This document shows, one piece after another, positions 7,993 to 16,828 of a DNA stretch of 64,000 bases. This stretch comes from Actinosynnema sp. ALI-1.44 (GTDB taxonomy: Bacteria > Actinomycetota > Actinomycetes > Mycobacteriales > Pseudonocardiaceae), in the NCBI RefSeq assembly GCF_001984155.1, contig NZ_MTQO01000054.1:744001-808000 (forward strand). Reading direction: 5' to 3'. Position numbers and translations under genes: made by a program. Below the pieces are notes generated by a model. That model was given only the letters and a program-made list of their open reading frames with translations, was not told where the DNA came from and ran no database searches. The stretch's first letter is position 1; each line of letters begins with the position of its first letter.

Positions 7993-9537
7993 CTACGCCT
8001 TGACGTCGGCGTGCGTCTCGGCACCGGCGAGCGTCGCGACCTGGTAGGCGTCCAGGTCGAACTTCTTGGTGCCGCGGGTGAACTTGCGTGTGTTCGCCGG
8101 CCAGATCGACGGGTTGCGGCCGGTCGAGTCGGTGTACCAGCTCGTGCAGGTCTTGGCGTCCCACACCGAACCGTCCAGCAAGGACTCGATCTCCTCGTTG
8201 TACGCCTCCTGCGCGTCGGCGTTGACCTCGACGCTGGACAGCCCGCGCTTGGCGAGGGTCTTGACCGCGTCGACGACGTAGGCGATCTGCGCCTCGATCA
8301 TCACCGTCTGTGAGGAGTGGCCGAGTGAGGTGTTCGGTCCGAGCATCAGGAAGAGGTTGGGGAACCCGGCCACGGTCGTGCCCCGGTAGGCCTTCATCCC
8401 GCCTGCCTCCCAGGCGTCTGCGAGCTTAACGCCGCCGCGCCCGGAGAGCTTCTCGGCGATTGGACGCTTGGTCGCCAGGAACCCGGTGCCGAGGATGATC
8501 GCGTCGACGGTGCGCTCCCGGCCGTCCGAGCCGACGACGCCGTTCTCGGTGACCTTGCCGATCGCGCCGTTGATGATCTCCACGTTGTCCTGCTGGATCG
8601 CCGGGTACCACTTGTTGGAGAACAGCAGCCGCTTGCACGCCACCGCGAAGTTCGGCGTCAGCTTGGCGCGCAGCTCGGGGTCCGGCACGCTCTTGGCCAG
8701 GTGCCGCGCGGCCATGCCCTGGATCGTCTTCTCCGCCAGCGGCGGCCGCTTGAACAGGAAAGCCAGGATCTCGCGGCCGTTCTTGTTCCAGCCACGACGG
8801 AACGCGCGGTAACCGGGAACACGCTTCAAAGCCCAGCCGTGGACACCCTTGATCGGGTTGTCCGCCTTCGGCCCGACCCACGGCGCGCTGCGCTGGTACA
8901 GGTCGATGTGCCCGACTGTCGGCTGGATCGCGGGCACGAACTGGATCGCCGACGCGCCGGTGCCGATCACGGCGACGTTCTTGCCGTCGAGCTCGTAGGA
9001 GTGGTCCCACTGGGACGAGTGCATGATCTTGCCCTGGAAGTCCTCGATACCGGGGATGTCCGGGATCACCGCGTCGGAGAGGTAACCGGTGCCCGCGACC
9101 AGGACCTGCGCGGTGTACTCGCCCTGCGAGGTCTTGATGTGCCAGCGGCGCAGGTTCTCGTCCCACCGGGCGTCCAGCACCTCGTGGTTGAACTTGACGT
9201 ACGGGCGCACCCCGAAGCGGTCGGCGACGTCCCTGAGGTAGTCGAACAGTTCCTGGCGTGTGCCGTAGGTGCTGTTCCAGTCGGACTTCTGGGCGAAGGA
9301 GTACGAGTACAACACGGACGCCACGTCGCAGGCGCAGCCCGGGTACGTGTTGTCCCGCCACGTGCCACCGACCTCGTCGGCTCGTTCGAGCAGCACGAAG
9401 TCCTTGACCTTGTTCTGCAGCAAGCGGATCGCCACGCCGAGGCCGGAGAAACCGGTGCCGATGATGGCGACTCGCACGTGTGGCGTCGGTCGTCCGCCCT
9501 TGCCTGTGCTGACGCTCTGGTTGATGGTGCTCGTCAC
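7993..9537 (-). CDS. Flavin-containing (Baeyer-Villiger-type) monooxygenase
   Basis: 514 aa from a GTG at 9537 preceded by GGAGG. It has two Rossmann dinucleotide loops, IIGTGFSGLG near residue 25 for FAD and IGTGASA near 195 for NADPH. The Baeyer-Villiger fingerprint FxGxxxHxxxWD is present as FQGKIMHSSQWD between them. GGTWRDNTYPGCACD is also typical. It should insert oxygen next to a carbonyl, or oxygenate a soft nucleophile, using NADPH and O2. It heads a minus-strand set with the FAD oxidase and is divergent from the ACP/KAS III genes across 9538-9735, which may carry promoters for both. A role in the neighbouring biosynthetic set is possible but unproven. Confidence 0.93.
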   Translation of the reverse strand: MTSTINQSVSTGKGGRPTPHVRVAIIGTGFSGLGVAIRLLQNKVKDFVLLERADEVGGTWRDNTYPGCACDVASVLYSYSFAQKSDWNSTYGTRQELFDYLRDVADRFGVRPYVKFNHEVLDARWDENLRRWHIKTSQGEYTAQVLVAGTGYLSDAVIPDIPGIEDFQGKIMHSSQWDHSYELDGKNVAVIGTGASAIQFVPAIQPTVGHIDLYQRSAPWVGPKADNPIKGVHGWALKRVPGYRAFRRGWNKNGREILAFLFKRPPLAEKTIQGMAARHLAKSVPDPELRAKLTPNFAVACKRLLFSNKWYPAIQQDNVEIINGAIGKVTENGVVGSDGRERTVDAIILGTGFLATKRPIAEKLSGRGGVKLADAWEAGGMKAYRGTTVAGFPNLFLMLGPNTSLGHSSQTVMIEAQIAYVVDAVKTLAKRGLSSVEVNADAQEAYNEEIESLLDGSVWDAKTCTSWYTDSTGRNPSIWPANTRKFTRGTKKFDLDAYQVATLAGAETHADVKA

Positions 9538-9735
9538 GGTTCTGCCTCCTCAGGCATTTGGCGCGCGAGGGCAACGAAACAGTTCGGGGCCCAGCACACC
9601 CGTCCGGCGCAAGAGATACGCAAGACACACCTGGATTGCGCGTTCGTTGCGGGACGCCGGGTTTAGTTCGTGGCAGAACGGCAGCCCTGACGCCGCGAAC
9701 GAGTGGCAGGCAGGGTGACGAGAGGAGCGAAGGTT

Positions 9736-9984
9736 ATGGAACTGCCGACCGTTGAAGAGCTGGCCGGCCAGCTGGCAGCCGTCTCTGGCGCTGCCGAACT
9801 GGGTCCCGACGACGCGATCCAGCGCAACTCCGACATCGACTCGCTGGACCTGATGGAGTGGCTGTACGGGTTCCAGAACAAGTACCCGCACGTCGGGGCG
9901 GACGAGTCGTTGTTCAGCGACATCGACGACGCGACGACCATGCGTGACGTGCACGCCAAGCTCATCAGCCTGGCCAAAGCGTAG
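9736..9984 (+). CDS. Acyl carrier protein
   Basis: 82 aa from the ATG at 9736 behind GAGGAG. The motif DIDSLDLMEW carries the phosphopantetheine-accepting Ser36. Length and helical pattern fit a free-standing type II ACP. The KAS III gene starts seven bases after its stop. This is the first of two carrier proteins in the 9.7-24.4 kb set and the probable chain carrier for the KAS III/ketoreductase pair. A second, dissimilar carrier at 19103 sits next to the adenylation enzyme. Confidence 0.93.
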   Translation: MELPTVEELAGQLAAVSGAAELGPDDAIQRNSDIDSLDLMEWLYGFQNKYPHVGADESLFSDIDDATTMRDVHAKLISLAKA

Positions 9985-9991
9985 GCCCGTC

Positions 9992-10978
9992 GTGGACGGC
10001 TTCGACATCGCCGGGTGGGGCATGGCCGTACCCGAGCGCCGAGTCACCACCACCGAGCTCGCGGCCCGCTTCGACATCGATGAGGAATGGATCATCAGTC
10101 GCTGCGGGATCCACGAGCGCCGGGCGATCGACCCCGGCCAGTCGACCGCCTCGCTGGCGATCGACGCGGGCCGTGTGGCGCTGGAGCGGGCAGGGCTGAC
10201 CGGCAAGGACATCGCCCACCTCATCGTGGCGAGTGCGACACCGGAACAGCTCTCCCCGGCCACGTCCGCGTTCGTGCACCACGGCCTCGGCATCGCCGGG
10301 TCCGCGCACGACGTGAACGCGGAGTGCTCCGGTTTCATCTACGGCCTGGTCACGGGTGCGGCGTTGATGAAGGTGGATCCGAGACCGATCCTGCTGATCG
10401 GCTCGGACACCCACTCGACGCAGATCAACCCGGTCGACCGCGATCTGTCCATCCTGGTCGGCGACGGCGCGGGAGCCATCGTGCTGACGCCGACCGAGAC
10501 CGACTGGGTGCTGGCGTGGAACCTCGGCGCGGACGGTTCGCGCCAGGACAGCCTGCGCGTACAGGCCGGCGGCAGCCGGATGCCCACCTCCGCGACCACG
10601 TTCGCGGACGGCCTGCACTTCTCCGAGATCAAGGGAAACGAGATCTACCTCAACGCGGTCCGTTTCACCGTCCGTTCGGTGCGTGCCACGCTCGAACAGG
10701 CCGGGCTGACGGTCGACGACGTCGATCACTTCGTTCCCCACCAGGCGAACATCAGGATCATCAACTCGATCCTCGACCACACCGGGCTCAAGCCGGAGAA
10801 GCTGGTCACCAACCTGTGGAAGTACGGCAACACCGCGTCGGCGTCGATGCCCATCGCGATGAGCGAGGCGCTGGACGATGGCCGCTTCAAAGACGGTGAC
10901 CTGGTGCTGCTCGCGGGTTTCGGCGCCGGCATGACGTGGGGGTCGGCACTTCTGAAGTGGGGCGGTGTTTCGGCATGA
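9992..10978 (+). CDS. 3-oxoacyl-ACP synthase III (FabH-like KAS III)
   Basis: 328 aa from GTG 9992 (MDGFDIAGWG). All three FabH catalytic residues are present: Cys112 in NAECSGF, His near 250 in FVPHQANIRI, and Asn near 279 in KYGNTASAS. KAS III enzymes condense an acyl-CoA or acyl-carrier starter with malonyl-ACP, so this is the likely initiation enzyme of the adjacent pathway. The thiolase-fold region LVGDGAGAIVL is intact. The stop overlaps the ATG of the ketoreductase gene (ATGA). Starter specificity cannot be read from sequence. Confidence 0.93.
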   Translation: MDGFDIAGWGMAVPERRVTTTELAARFDIDEEWIISRCGIHERRAIDPGQSTASLAIDAGRVALERAGLTGKDIAHLIVASATPEQLSPATSAFVHHGLGIAGSAHDVNAECSGFIYGLVTGAALMKVDPRPILLIGSDTHSTQINPVDRDLSILVGDGAGAIVLTPTETDWVLAWNLGADGSRQDSLRVQAGGSRMPTSATTFADGLHFSEIKGNEIYLNAVRFTVRSVRATLEQAGLTVDDVDHFVPHQANIRIINSILDHTGLKPEKLVTNLWKYGNTASASMPIAMSEALDDGRFKDGDLVLLAGFGAGMTWGSALLKWGGVSA

Positions 10979-11736
10979 GCAGCCGGAAATCTTTCGTTGA
11001 CGTGGCACGCCCGGACTCGCCGGTCGCACTCGTGACCGGGGCGTCCGGCGGGCTGGGGCAGGCGTTGGCCATCGAACTCGACGCGTTGGGGTGCCGGGTC
11101 GCCGTGCACTACAACTCGTCGCGCGACCGGGCGCAGGCCGTGGCGGACAAGCTGGAGAACGACTCCTGCGTGGTGACCGGTGACGTCGCCTCGTGGGAGG
11201 CGGTCAACCAGATGTACAAGGAGGTCTCGGAGGCGCTGGGGCCGATCGACATCCTGGTCAACAACGGCGGTATCCGCAAGGACGCCCTGATGGCCATGCA
11301 GTCGCCCGACGACTGGCGCCAGGTGATCGAGACCAACCTGATCGGGACGTTCCACACCTCCCGCGTCGCGGTTGGACACATGCTGCGCAAGCGGTGGGGC
11401 CGGATCGTCAACGTCGTCTCACCGTCCGGCCTGATCGCGTCGGCCGGTCAGACGGCGTACTCGGCCTCCAAGGCCGGGGTCATCGGGTTCACCCGCACGC
11501 TGGCCGCCGAGTGCGGCCGCCGAGGTGTCACGGTGAACGCGCTGTCACCCGGCTTCATGGTGACGACCATGACCAAGGACCTGTCGGACTCGGTCATGGA
11601 CAACATCAGGGAGAAGTCGCCGATCCCGCGCTTCGGCACGCCGGAGGAGGTCGCCCGCAGCATGGCTCTGTTCCTGGAGTGCGATTTCACCACCGGACAG
11701 GTCATCAGCGTCGACGGCGGTGTCTCCATCACGTGA
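10975..11736 (+). CDS. 3-oxoacyl-ACP reductase (FabG-like SDR)
   Basis: 253 aa. It is a classical short-chain dehydrogenase with cofactor loop TGASGGLG near 22-29, a catalytic Ser (NVVSPSG), YSASK (Tyr and Lys) and the C-terminal TGQVISVDGG typical of FabG. The usual NNAG block reads NNGG. The 20-residue N-terminus before the beta strand is longer than in housekeeping FabG. It should reduce beta-ketoacyl-ACP with NADPH. It is translationally coupled to KAS III and is followed by a hairpin at 11745-11786. Confidence 0.92.
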   Translation: MSSRKSFVDVARPDSPVALVTGASGGLGQALAIELDALGCRVAVHYNSSRDRAQAVADKLENDSCVVTGDVASWEAVNQMYKEVSEALGPIDILVNNGGIRKDALMAMQSPDDWRQVIETNLIGTFHTSRVAVGHMLRKRWGRIVNVVSPSGLIASAGQTAYSASKAGVIGFTRTLAAECGRRGVTVNALSPGFMVTTMTKDLSDSVMDNIREKSPIPRFGTPEEVARSMALFLECDFTTGQVISVDGGVSIT

Positions 11737-11744
11737 GTGGTGCT

Positions 11745-11786
11745 CGTGAGTGGTTGTCGGGGTTCTGGCCCCGATTTCCGCTCACG
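11745..11786. terminator. Nested hairpin after the ketoreductase gene
   Basis: CGTGAG (11745-11750) pairs with CTCACG (11781-11786), and TCGGGG (11757-11762) pairs with CCCCGA (11769-11774) inside. It begins nine bases after the ketoreductase stop and should end the ACP-KAS III-ketoreductase transcript. The GCTCGTGAGTGGT segment is shared with other hairpins in the window. Confidence 0.65.
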
Positions 11787-11818
11787 ACACTCTCCCCGCT
11801 GGTACGGAGGTTTGCGAA

Positions 11819-11974
11819 ATGTACGAGCTCAGGGCGTCAACGCGCCGCGCAATGCCAGGCCAGGCCCGTGTGCGGGTCGTGCGGCCCATTCTCCAGCTCT
11901 CCCCGGCCTCGTGCTCGTGGTCGGTGTCGTCCCGCCGGTGCTCGTCCGCCGACCAGACGCTGTACCGGCGTTGA
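11819..11974 (+). CDS. Possible small protein, 51 aa
   Basis: An ATG at 11819 follows CGGAGG with a good spacing (seven to eight bases). It opens 51 codons beginning MYELRASTRRAMPGQARVRV and ending in a Ser/Cys/Arg-rich tail (SCSWSVSSRRCSSADQTLYRR, shortened here to its first and last parts: SCSWSV...DQTLYRR). No family is recognised. It lies between two hairpins in the gap between the ketoreductase and the giant regulator. It may be a genuine small gene, or chance coding capacity behind a good SD. Nothing else in 11737-12045 looks coding. Confidence 0.35.
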   Translation: MYELRASTRRAMPGQARVRVVRPILQLSPASCSWSVSSRRCSSADQTLYRR

Positions 11975-11993
11975 GACGTGGAAGCAAGGAACA

Positions 11994-12039
11994 GCCCCCT
12001 CGTGAGGTAGTTGTGTGACCGAACCACTCACGAGGGGGC
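11994..12039. terminator. Bidirectional terminator between convergent genes
   Basis: GCCCCCTCGTGAG (11994-12006) and CTCACGAGGGGGC (12027-12039) form 13 perfect pairs around a 20-base loop. It ends six bases before the stop of the minus-strand regulator, so it can serve both that gene and the plus-strand ketoreductase side. It belongs to the same CCTCGTGAG family as 21781-21834. Confidence 0.75.
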
Positions 12040-12045
12040 CGTTGG

Positions 12046-15000
12046 TTACGCTGACCGCGGACGCAGGTCGAGGCTGGCGAGGGTCCAGTTCGCCTCCGCA
12101 CGCAGGGTTTCCGCTCGCCTTCGGTCCCCTGCGCGTCCTCGTGCCTCCATCGCTTGTGCCAGCGCCAGTTGTGTCAAGGCCGTCCACGGCCGGGCTTGGC
12201 GTTCGCCGAACCCGGTGAGCGCCGCGGTCAGGTGCTGCTCCGCGTCGTCCCAGTCTCCAACGATAACCGCCAACCGGCCAAGATGGAATGACGCCGATCC
12301 GGCGAAAGTGCGGTAGCCGATGCCGCAGTTGAGCTCGGCATAGGGTTCCAGCAGCTTGCGCAGCGCCTCCGCGGTGGCCGGATCGCCCAGTTCGTGAGCG
12401 CCAAGGGCAAGCAGGCCAACGACATGCGGCCATTCGTCGCCCGACGGCAACGGCTCGACCCCGGTGGCCAGCGCCCGTACCGTCAGGTGAGGAAGACCAC
12501 GTTCCCCGCCGATCAACGCGATCAGCGACTGCTCCGCGGCTTCGTTCGTCCCGGTGAACCAGCCGTCGTCGGCACGTCCCCGCAGCCAGCCCGCGACGAG
12601 CAGCTGCCGGGCGGCCAGAGTGCCCGGTACGGGCTGGATCCGGTGGTCGGTGTCGTCGGGGACCCGGTGCACCTGGCTGGTCATCGCGACCGCTTTGGCG
12701 AACTGGCCTTGAGTCACCGCGATCGCGACCGAACGGTCCAGCAGCAACGCGTGGCCGAGTTGTTCCCCGGCACGGTCAACCACGTCCACCAGTTCGGCCA
12801 GTGCCTGCGTGCCGTCGCCGGACAGTTCGGCGGCCATCGCACGGTGGTGCGCCGCGATCACCGCCTCGTAGGTGTCCTCAACAGCCTCTGCGACCGCGAG
12901 CATCTCCCCGGCCAGTTGCGCCCGCCGCCGCACGTTCGCCGGTCCTTCGAGCAGTTGCAGCTCACGGGACATCGCCGTGAGCGCGGGTTTCGTGCCGATC
13001 GGGACGGGACGGCCGAGGCGGGCGAGACGAGCGAGCAACCGGCCGACCGTGACGTCGTCGATCGCGCTCACCGCGCGCGGAGGCGTTGTGCCGACGAGCA
13101 TCTCGATCAACGCCGCGGCCTCGCTGCGCAGTCTGGGCTGGTCCTGCACGACGTCGGCCAGTCCGAGCGCGGCCTGTGCCGCCATCGTCAGCCGTCCGTT
13201 GTGCAACGCCTGGATCGCGCCGTCCAGCAGGGTCTGCTCGCATTCCCGCTGTCCGGCCGCGAGCTGCGCCAGCCCGAGGTTGGTCAACGCCTCGGCCCGC
13301 AGTTCGTGGTCCGCCGACGGGACGTGCCGCAACGCCTGCCGGTGCAAGTGAACGGCCTCATGGGGTGAACCGTCCTGGCTCGCCCGTGCCGCGGCGCGCC
13401 AGCCCCAACGGACCGCGCGCTGATCCCCGTGCGGGATCGCACCGGCGGCGCGGTGGTGCGCCATCGTCCGGCTGTACCGGCGCAGTTCGCCCGCGCGGCG
13501 GTGTTCGATCGCATCGGCGAGACGGGTGTGCAGCCAGCGTCGGCGCGCGGCGCTCGCCTGTTCGTAGATGGCCCGGCGGACGACGTCGTGCACGAACCGG
13601 TATTCGTACGTCGTGGGGGTTTCCGTGACGAGTTGGGCGTGCACGGCGGTGTCCAACGCTTCGAACGCCTCGTGCTCGGCCAGGTCCGCCGCCTCGGCGA
13701 CCAGGTCGAGCTCGAAGCCCGCACCCGCCGCGGCCGCGGTCCGCAGCAATTGCCTTGCGGTGTGGTCGATCGCGGCCATCCGGGCGTTGGCGTAGTCGGC
13801 CGCCCCGGACGGCAGCGACGGCTTGGTGCTGTTCGGGTCGCCGCTGTTCGGGTCGCTGCGGTACGGATCGCTGTGCCAGCGCAGCAGTTCCAGCAGCAGG
13901 AACGTGTTTCCCGCGGTGTCGGCGACCAGCTCGTGCGGTTTCGGGAGGTCCGGGGTGTCCGGCGCGACCCGGCGGATCAGCGCGCCCACGTCCGCCTCGT
14001 CCATCCCGGCCAGTGCGATCCTGCGCAGCCAGCCGTCCCGGTCGACGTCGTGGATCGCTGACGCGAAGTCATCGGACGCGGTTGGACGGTGTCCAGGTGT
14101 CGCCGCGGTGGCCGCGACCAGCAACGACGTTCCCTGGCACCGCCGCGCCAACCGGCGCAGCAGCACGAAGGTGTCGTCGTCGGCCATGTCGAGGTCGTCG
14201 AGCACGAGGTAAACCGGTTGTTCTGACGCTGTTTTGATCAGCAGGTCGGTCAACGCGAGCAGCAGGTCGGTGCGTGTGGACACCATTGGGTCCGCTATCG
14301 CGCTCAGTGTGGCCCTGCCCAGCGGCGGCAGCGCGTCCTGCGGTGTGGCCGCGACGAACCCGCCGGCCGCCTCGACGAAAGCCTGGCACGGCACGGAGGC
14401 CTTGTCGTCACAACGTCCGTACATCACCACGCCACCCGCGACGCTGATGCGTTTGGCCAACTCGGTGACCAGCCGGGTCTTGCCGACGCCTGGTTCGCCG
14501 GTGACGAGAACCATGTGGCTGGCGCCGTCCTCGGCCTGTGCCCACGCCGCCGATAATCGCGCGAGTTCCTGCCTGCGTCCCACGAATGGAGCAGAGCTCC
14601 GCGCTCTCGGGGCCCGGGTGCGTGCCGGAGTCATGACCGGGCTGCCGAGCAGTTCCGCGTATGCCGCCTGGGTTTCCGGTGCCGGGTCGATCCCGAGCTC
14701 CTCGGCCAGCATCCGGCGCAGTTCGTGGTAGCACCTCAACGCCTCGGCGCGGTTGCCCGCGGCGACGTGTGCCGTCATCCGGCAGCGGTGCGCGCTTTCC
14801 CTGAGCGGGGCGCGGCGGACCGCTTCGTCGGCGAACCTGAGAGCGTTGCGTTCGTCGTGCCGTGCCGACGCCGCCAGGCTCGCGGTTTCCAGTGCTGACA
14901 CGAGCAGTTCGGCGGTCCGTTCCCGGACACCGGTGACCCATTCACCCTCGTGGTCGGGCAGGAACGGCCTTTCCAGCGTGGCCACCGCGGCCGCGGCGAG

Positions 15001-15384
15001 GCGCTCGGCGTCGGCGAACTCACCCTTGCCGTAGGCCTCTCCCGCCTGTGTCACCTCGGTTTCGGCCAGTTCCAGGTCGACAGTCGCCCCGGCGGGGAGC
15101 TTGAGCAGGTACCGCCCGCCGTGCGCGATGATCGGCGGACTCGCCGCGATGTCGCCGCCCACAACGAATCCACGGACCCGGCTGACCACGCTGCGCAGCG
15201 CGGACGCCCACGTGTCGGGCAAACCTTCCGGCCACACGGTGTCGGCGAGCAGGTCGCGGCTCGTGCCACCGGACCGTTCCAGCGTCAGCCGTGCGAACGC
15301 CACTTGCGCCTGCGCGCTGGACAGGTGCCGAGGCGGGGCGTCATCGCGTTCGATCGTGATGAGACCCGTCAACCTGATGAGCAT
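12046..15384 (-). CDS. Giant BTAD/AAA transcriptional regulator (AfsR/SARP type)
   Basis: 1112 aa from the ATG at 15384 (MLIRLTGLIT); 41 upstream codons look like leader. Order: an OmpR-like winged helix (about 1-95), the bacterial transcriptional activation domain (about 100-245, with ESAHRCRMTAHVAAGNRAEA), then an AAA/NTPase domain with Walker A GEPGVGKT and Walker B YLVLDDLDMAD, and a long TPR-like helical C-terminus. Such proteins activate specialised-metabolite genes in an ATP-dependent way. It sits inside the 9.7-24.4 kb set, divergent from the KAS II gene, and is the obvious candidate pathway regulator (inference). An odd DP/S-rich linker, SDPYRSDPNSGDPNS, interrupts the NTPase-to-TPR region. 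No LuxR domain is present at the C-terminus. Confidence 0.9.
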   Translation of the reverse strand: MLIRLTGLITIERDDAPPRHLSSAQAQVAFARLTLERSGGTSRDLLADTVWPEGLPDTWASALRSVVSRVRGFVVGGDIAASPPIIAHGGRYLLKLPAGATVDLELAETEVTQAGEAYGKGEFADAERLAAAAVATLERPFLPDHEGEWVTGVRERTAELLVSALETASLAASARHDERNALRFADEAVRRAPLRESAHRCRMTAHVAAGNRAEALRCYHELRRMLAEELGIDPAPETQAAYAELLGSPVMTPARTRAPRARSSAPFVGRRQELARLSAAWAQAEDGASHMVLVTGEPGVGKTRLVTELAKRISVAGGVVMYGRCDDKASVPCQAFVEAAGGFVAATPQDALPPLGRATLSAIADPMVSTRTDLLLALTDLLIKTASEQPVYLVLDDLDMADDDTFVLLRRLARRCQGTSLLVAATAATPGHRPTASDDFASAIHDVDRDGWLRRIALAGMDEADVGALIRRVAPDTPDLPKPHELVADTAGNTFLLLELLRWHSDPYRSDPNSGDPNSTKPSLPSGAADYANARMAAIDHTARQLLRTAAAAGAGFELDLVAEAADLAEHEAFEALDTAVHAQLVTETPTTYEYRFVHDVVRRAIYEQASAARRRWLHTRLADAIEHRRAGELRRYSRTMAHHRAAGAIPHGDQRAVRWGWRAAARASQDGSPHEAVHLHRQALRHVPSADHELRAEALTNLGLAQLAAGQRECEQTLLDGAIQALHNGRLTMAAQAALGLADVVQDQPRLRSEAAALIEMLVGTTPPRAVSAIDDVTVGRLLARLARLGRPVPIGTKPALTAMSRELQLLEGPANVRRRAQLAGEMLAVAEAVEDTYEAVIAAHHRAMAAELSGDGTQALAELVDVVDRAGEQLGHALLLDRSVAIAVTQGQFAKAVAMTSQVHRVPDDTDHRIQPVPGTLAARQLLVAGWLRGRADDGWFTGTNEAAEQSLIALIGGERGLPHLTVRALATGVEPLPSGDEWPHVVGLLALGAHELGDPATAEALRKLLEPYAELNCGIGYRTFAGSASFHLGRLAVIVGDWDDAEQHLTAALTGFGERQARPWTALTQLALAQAMEARGRAGDRRRAETLRAEANWTLASLDLRPRSA

Positions 15385-15601
15385 TTCCGACCACCCCAGA
15401 AGGATCGACACAGTCGGGTTGGGCTGCGAACACGTCCCCTCAGACGCGTGTCCAAAGGATTGCCGAGCGATATGTGACCGTCTACCCCTACACCATGAAC
15501 TTCTCACGCCCGGTCACGTGACGTGGTCACCGGATTCCCTGTTGCGCCCTGCTTGCGGCGACCCACGTACAACTTGCCCTGCGAGCAGGAGGGAGCCCGA
15601 G
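15385..15601. promoter_or_regulatory. Divergent promoter region with GTCACGTGAC palindrome
   Basis: This gap separates the minus-strand BTAD regulator from the plus-strand KAS II operon and should hold both promoters. It contains the perfect palindrome GTCACGTGAC at 15513-15522 inside a larger symmetrical block ending GGTCACCGG at 15533. This is a plausible operator for the regulator or another factor. No promoter boxes could be assigned confidently. Confidence 0.5.
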
Positions 15602-16828
15602 ATGACGGCCAGCGTGGTGATCACCGGGATGGGCGTGGTCACGCCGGCGGGATGCCGGCTCGACGAGTTCTGGGCGGTGCTGCGCGCGGGCCGTTCGACG
15701 GCCGCCGAACTGACCGGGATGCGACTGGACGACCACAAGGTCCGGATCGGCTGTCGTGTCACGGGATTCGAGGACCTCGGCGTGCTCGGCGCCAAGGAGG
15801 CGCGGCGGCTGGACCCGTTCGCGCGCTACGGCGTCGCCGCGGCGTTGCAGGCGCACGCCGACGCGGGACTGCCGAGCCTGGACAAGGACCGGGCGGCGAT
15901 CGTGATCGGCAACGCCGTCGGCGGCAGGCGTACCAGCGACGACGAGACCCGCAACTTCCACACGGGCGGCCCGGCGAGGGTGAACCCGTTGATGCCGTTG
16001 ATCAACATGCCGAACGCCGCGGCCGCCGCGCTGAGCATGAAACTGGGGTGGCGCGGCCCGGCGTTGACCATCGCGTCCACATGCGCCAGTGGCGCGGACT
16101 CGATCGGCTACGCCCGGATGCTGCTGCAGACGCGCCAGGCGGACGTCGTGCTGGCAGGCGGCTGCGAGTCGATCATGACCGAGGTCACCTTGGCCGCGTT
16201 CGGCAACCTCAACGCCGTCACCACGAGCCGCAACGACACACCGGCGATCGCGTCCCGGCCGTTCGACAAGGACCGCGACGGGTTCGTCATGGGTGAGGGT
16301 GCGGGGTTCGTCGTGTTGGAACGCGCCGACGACGCCCGTGCCCGGGGAGCCCGGCTGTACGCTGAGATCGCGGGATACGCGGCGACCAGCGACGCGTTCC
16401 ACCTGTCGATGCCCGCATCGGACGGCGCGGGCGCGGTCGCCGCGATGACCAGGGCGATCGCCGACGCCCGGCTGGAACCGGGGAACATCGTGCACGTCAA
16501 CGCGCACGGAACGTCCACACCGCACAACGACCGCGCCGAAGCGGTCGCGCTGCACAAGGTTTTCGGGCCGGACGGCCCGCCGGTGACCTCGTCGAAGGGC
16601 GTCATCGGGCACCTGATCGGAGCCGCTGGCTCGGTCGAGCTGATCGCCACGGTGATGGCCATGCGCGAGTCCGTGGTGCCCCCAACCGCAAACCATGAGC
16701 ACCTCGAACCGGGAATGCGGATCGACGTCGTGCACGGCAGTCCTCGCAAGGTGGCGAGCGGCCCGGCGCTGTCGAACTCGTTCGGGTTCGGGGGCCACAA
16801 CGCCTGTCTGGTGGTGAAGCCGGTATGA
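15602..16828 (+). CDS. 3-oxoacyl-ACP synthase (KAS II / type II ketosynthase)
   Basis: 408 aa from ATG 15602 behind AGGAGG. Catalytic Cys lies in ASTCASGAD near residue 161. The two His lie in NAHGTSTPHND near 302 and GHLIGAAGS near 336. The GEGAGFVVLE and NSFGFGGHN blocks confirm an elongating FabF-like enzyme. No chain-length-factor partner is adjacent, so it probably works alone. It begins a tightly overlapping plus-strand operon that runs through at least 20422 with only small gaps. It would extend the acyl chain with malonyl-ACP. Confidence 0.93.
   Translation: MTASVVITGMGVVTPAGCRLDEFWAVLRAGRSTAAELTGMRLDDHKVRIGCRVTGFEDLGVLGAKEARRLDPFARYGVAAALQAHADAGLPSLDKDRAAIVIGNAVGGRRTSDDETRNFHTGGPARVNPLMPLINMPNAAAAALSMKLGWRGPALTIASTCASGADSIGYARMLLQTRQADVVLAGGCESIMTEVTLAAFGNLNAVTTSRNDTPAIASRPFDKDRDGFVMGEGAGFVVLERADDARARGARLYAEIAGYAATSDAFHLSMPASDGAGAVAAMTRAIADARLEPGNIVHVNAHGTSTPHNDRAEAVALHKVFGPDGPPVTSSKGVIGHLIGAAGSVELIATVMAMRESVVPPTANHEHLEPGMRIDVVHGSPRKVASGPALSNSFGFGGHNACLVVKPV

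Noticed and set aside
15101-15601. Upstream extension of the KAS II frame
   Set aside because: It runs antisense through the start of the BTAD regulator; the ketosynthase begins at the SD-preceded ATG 15602.
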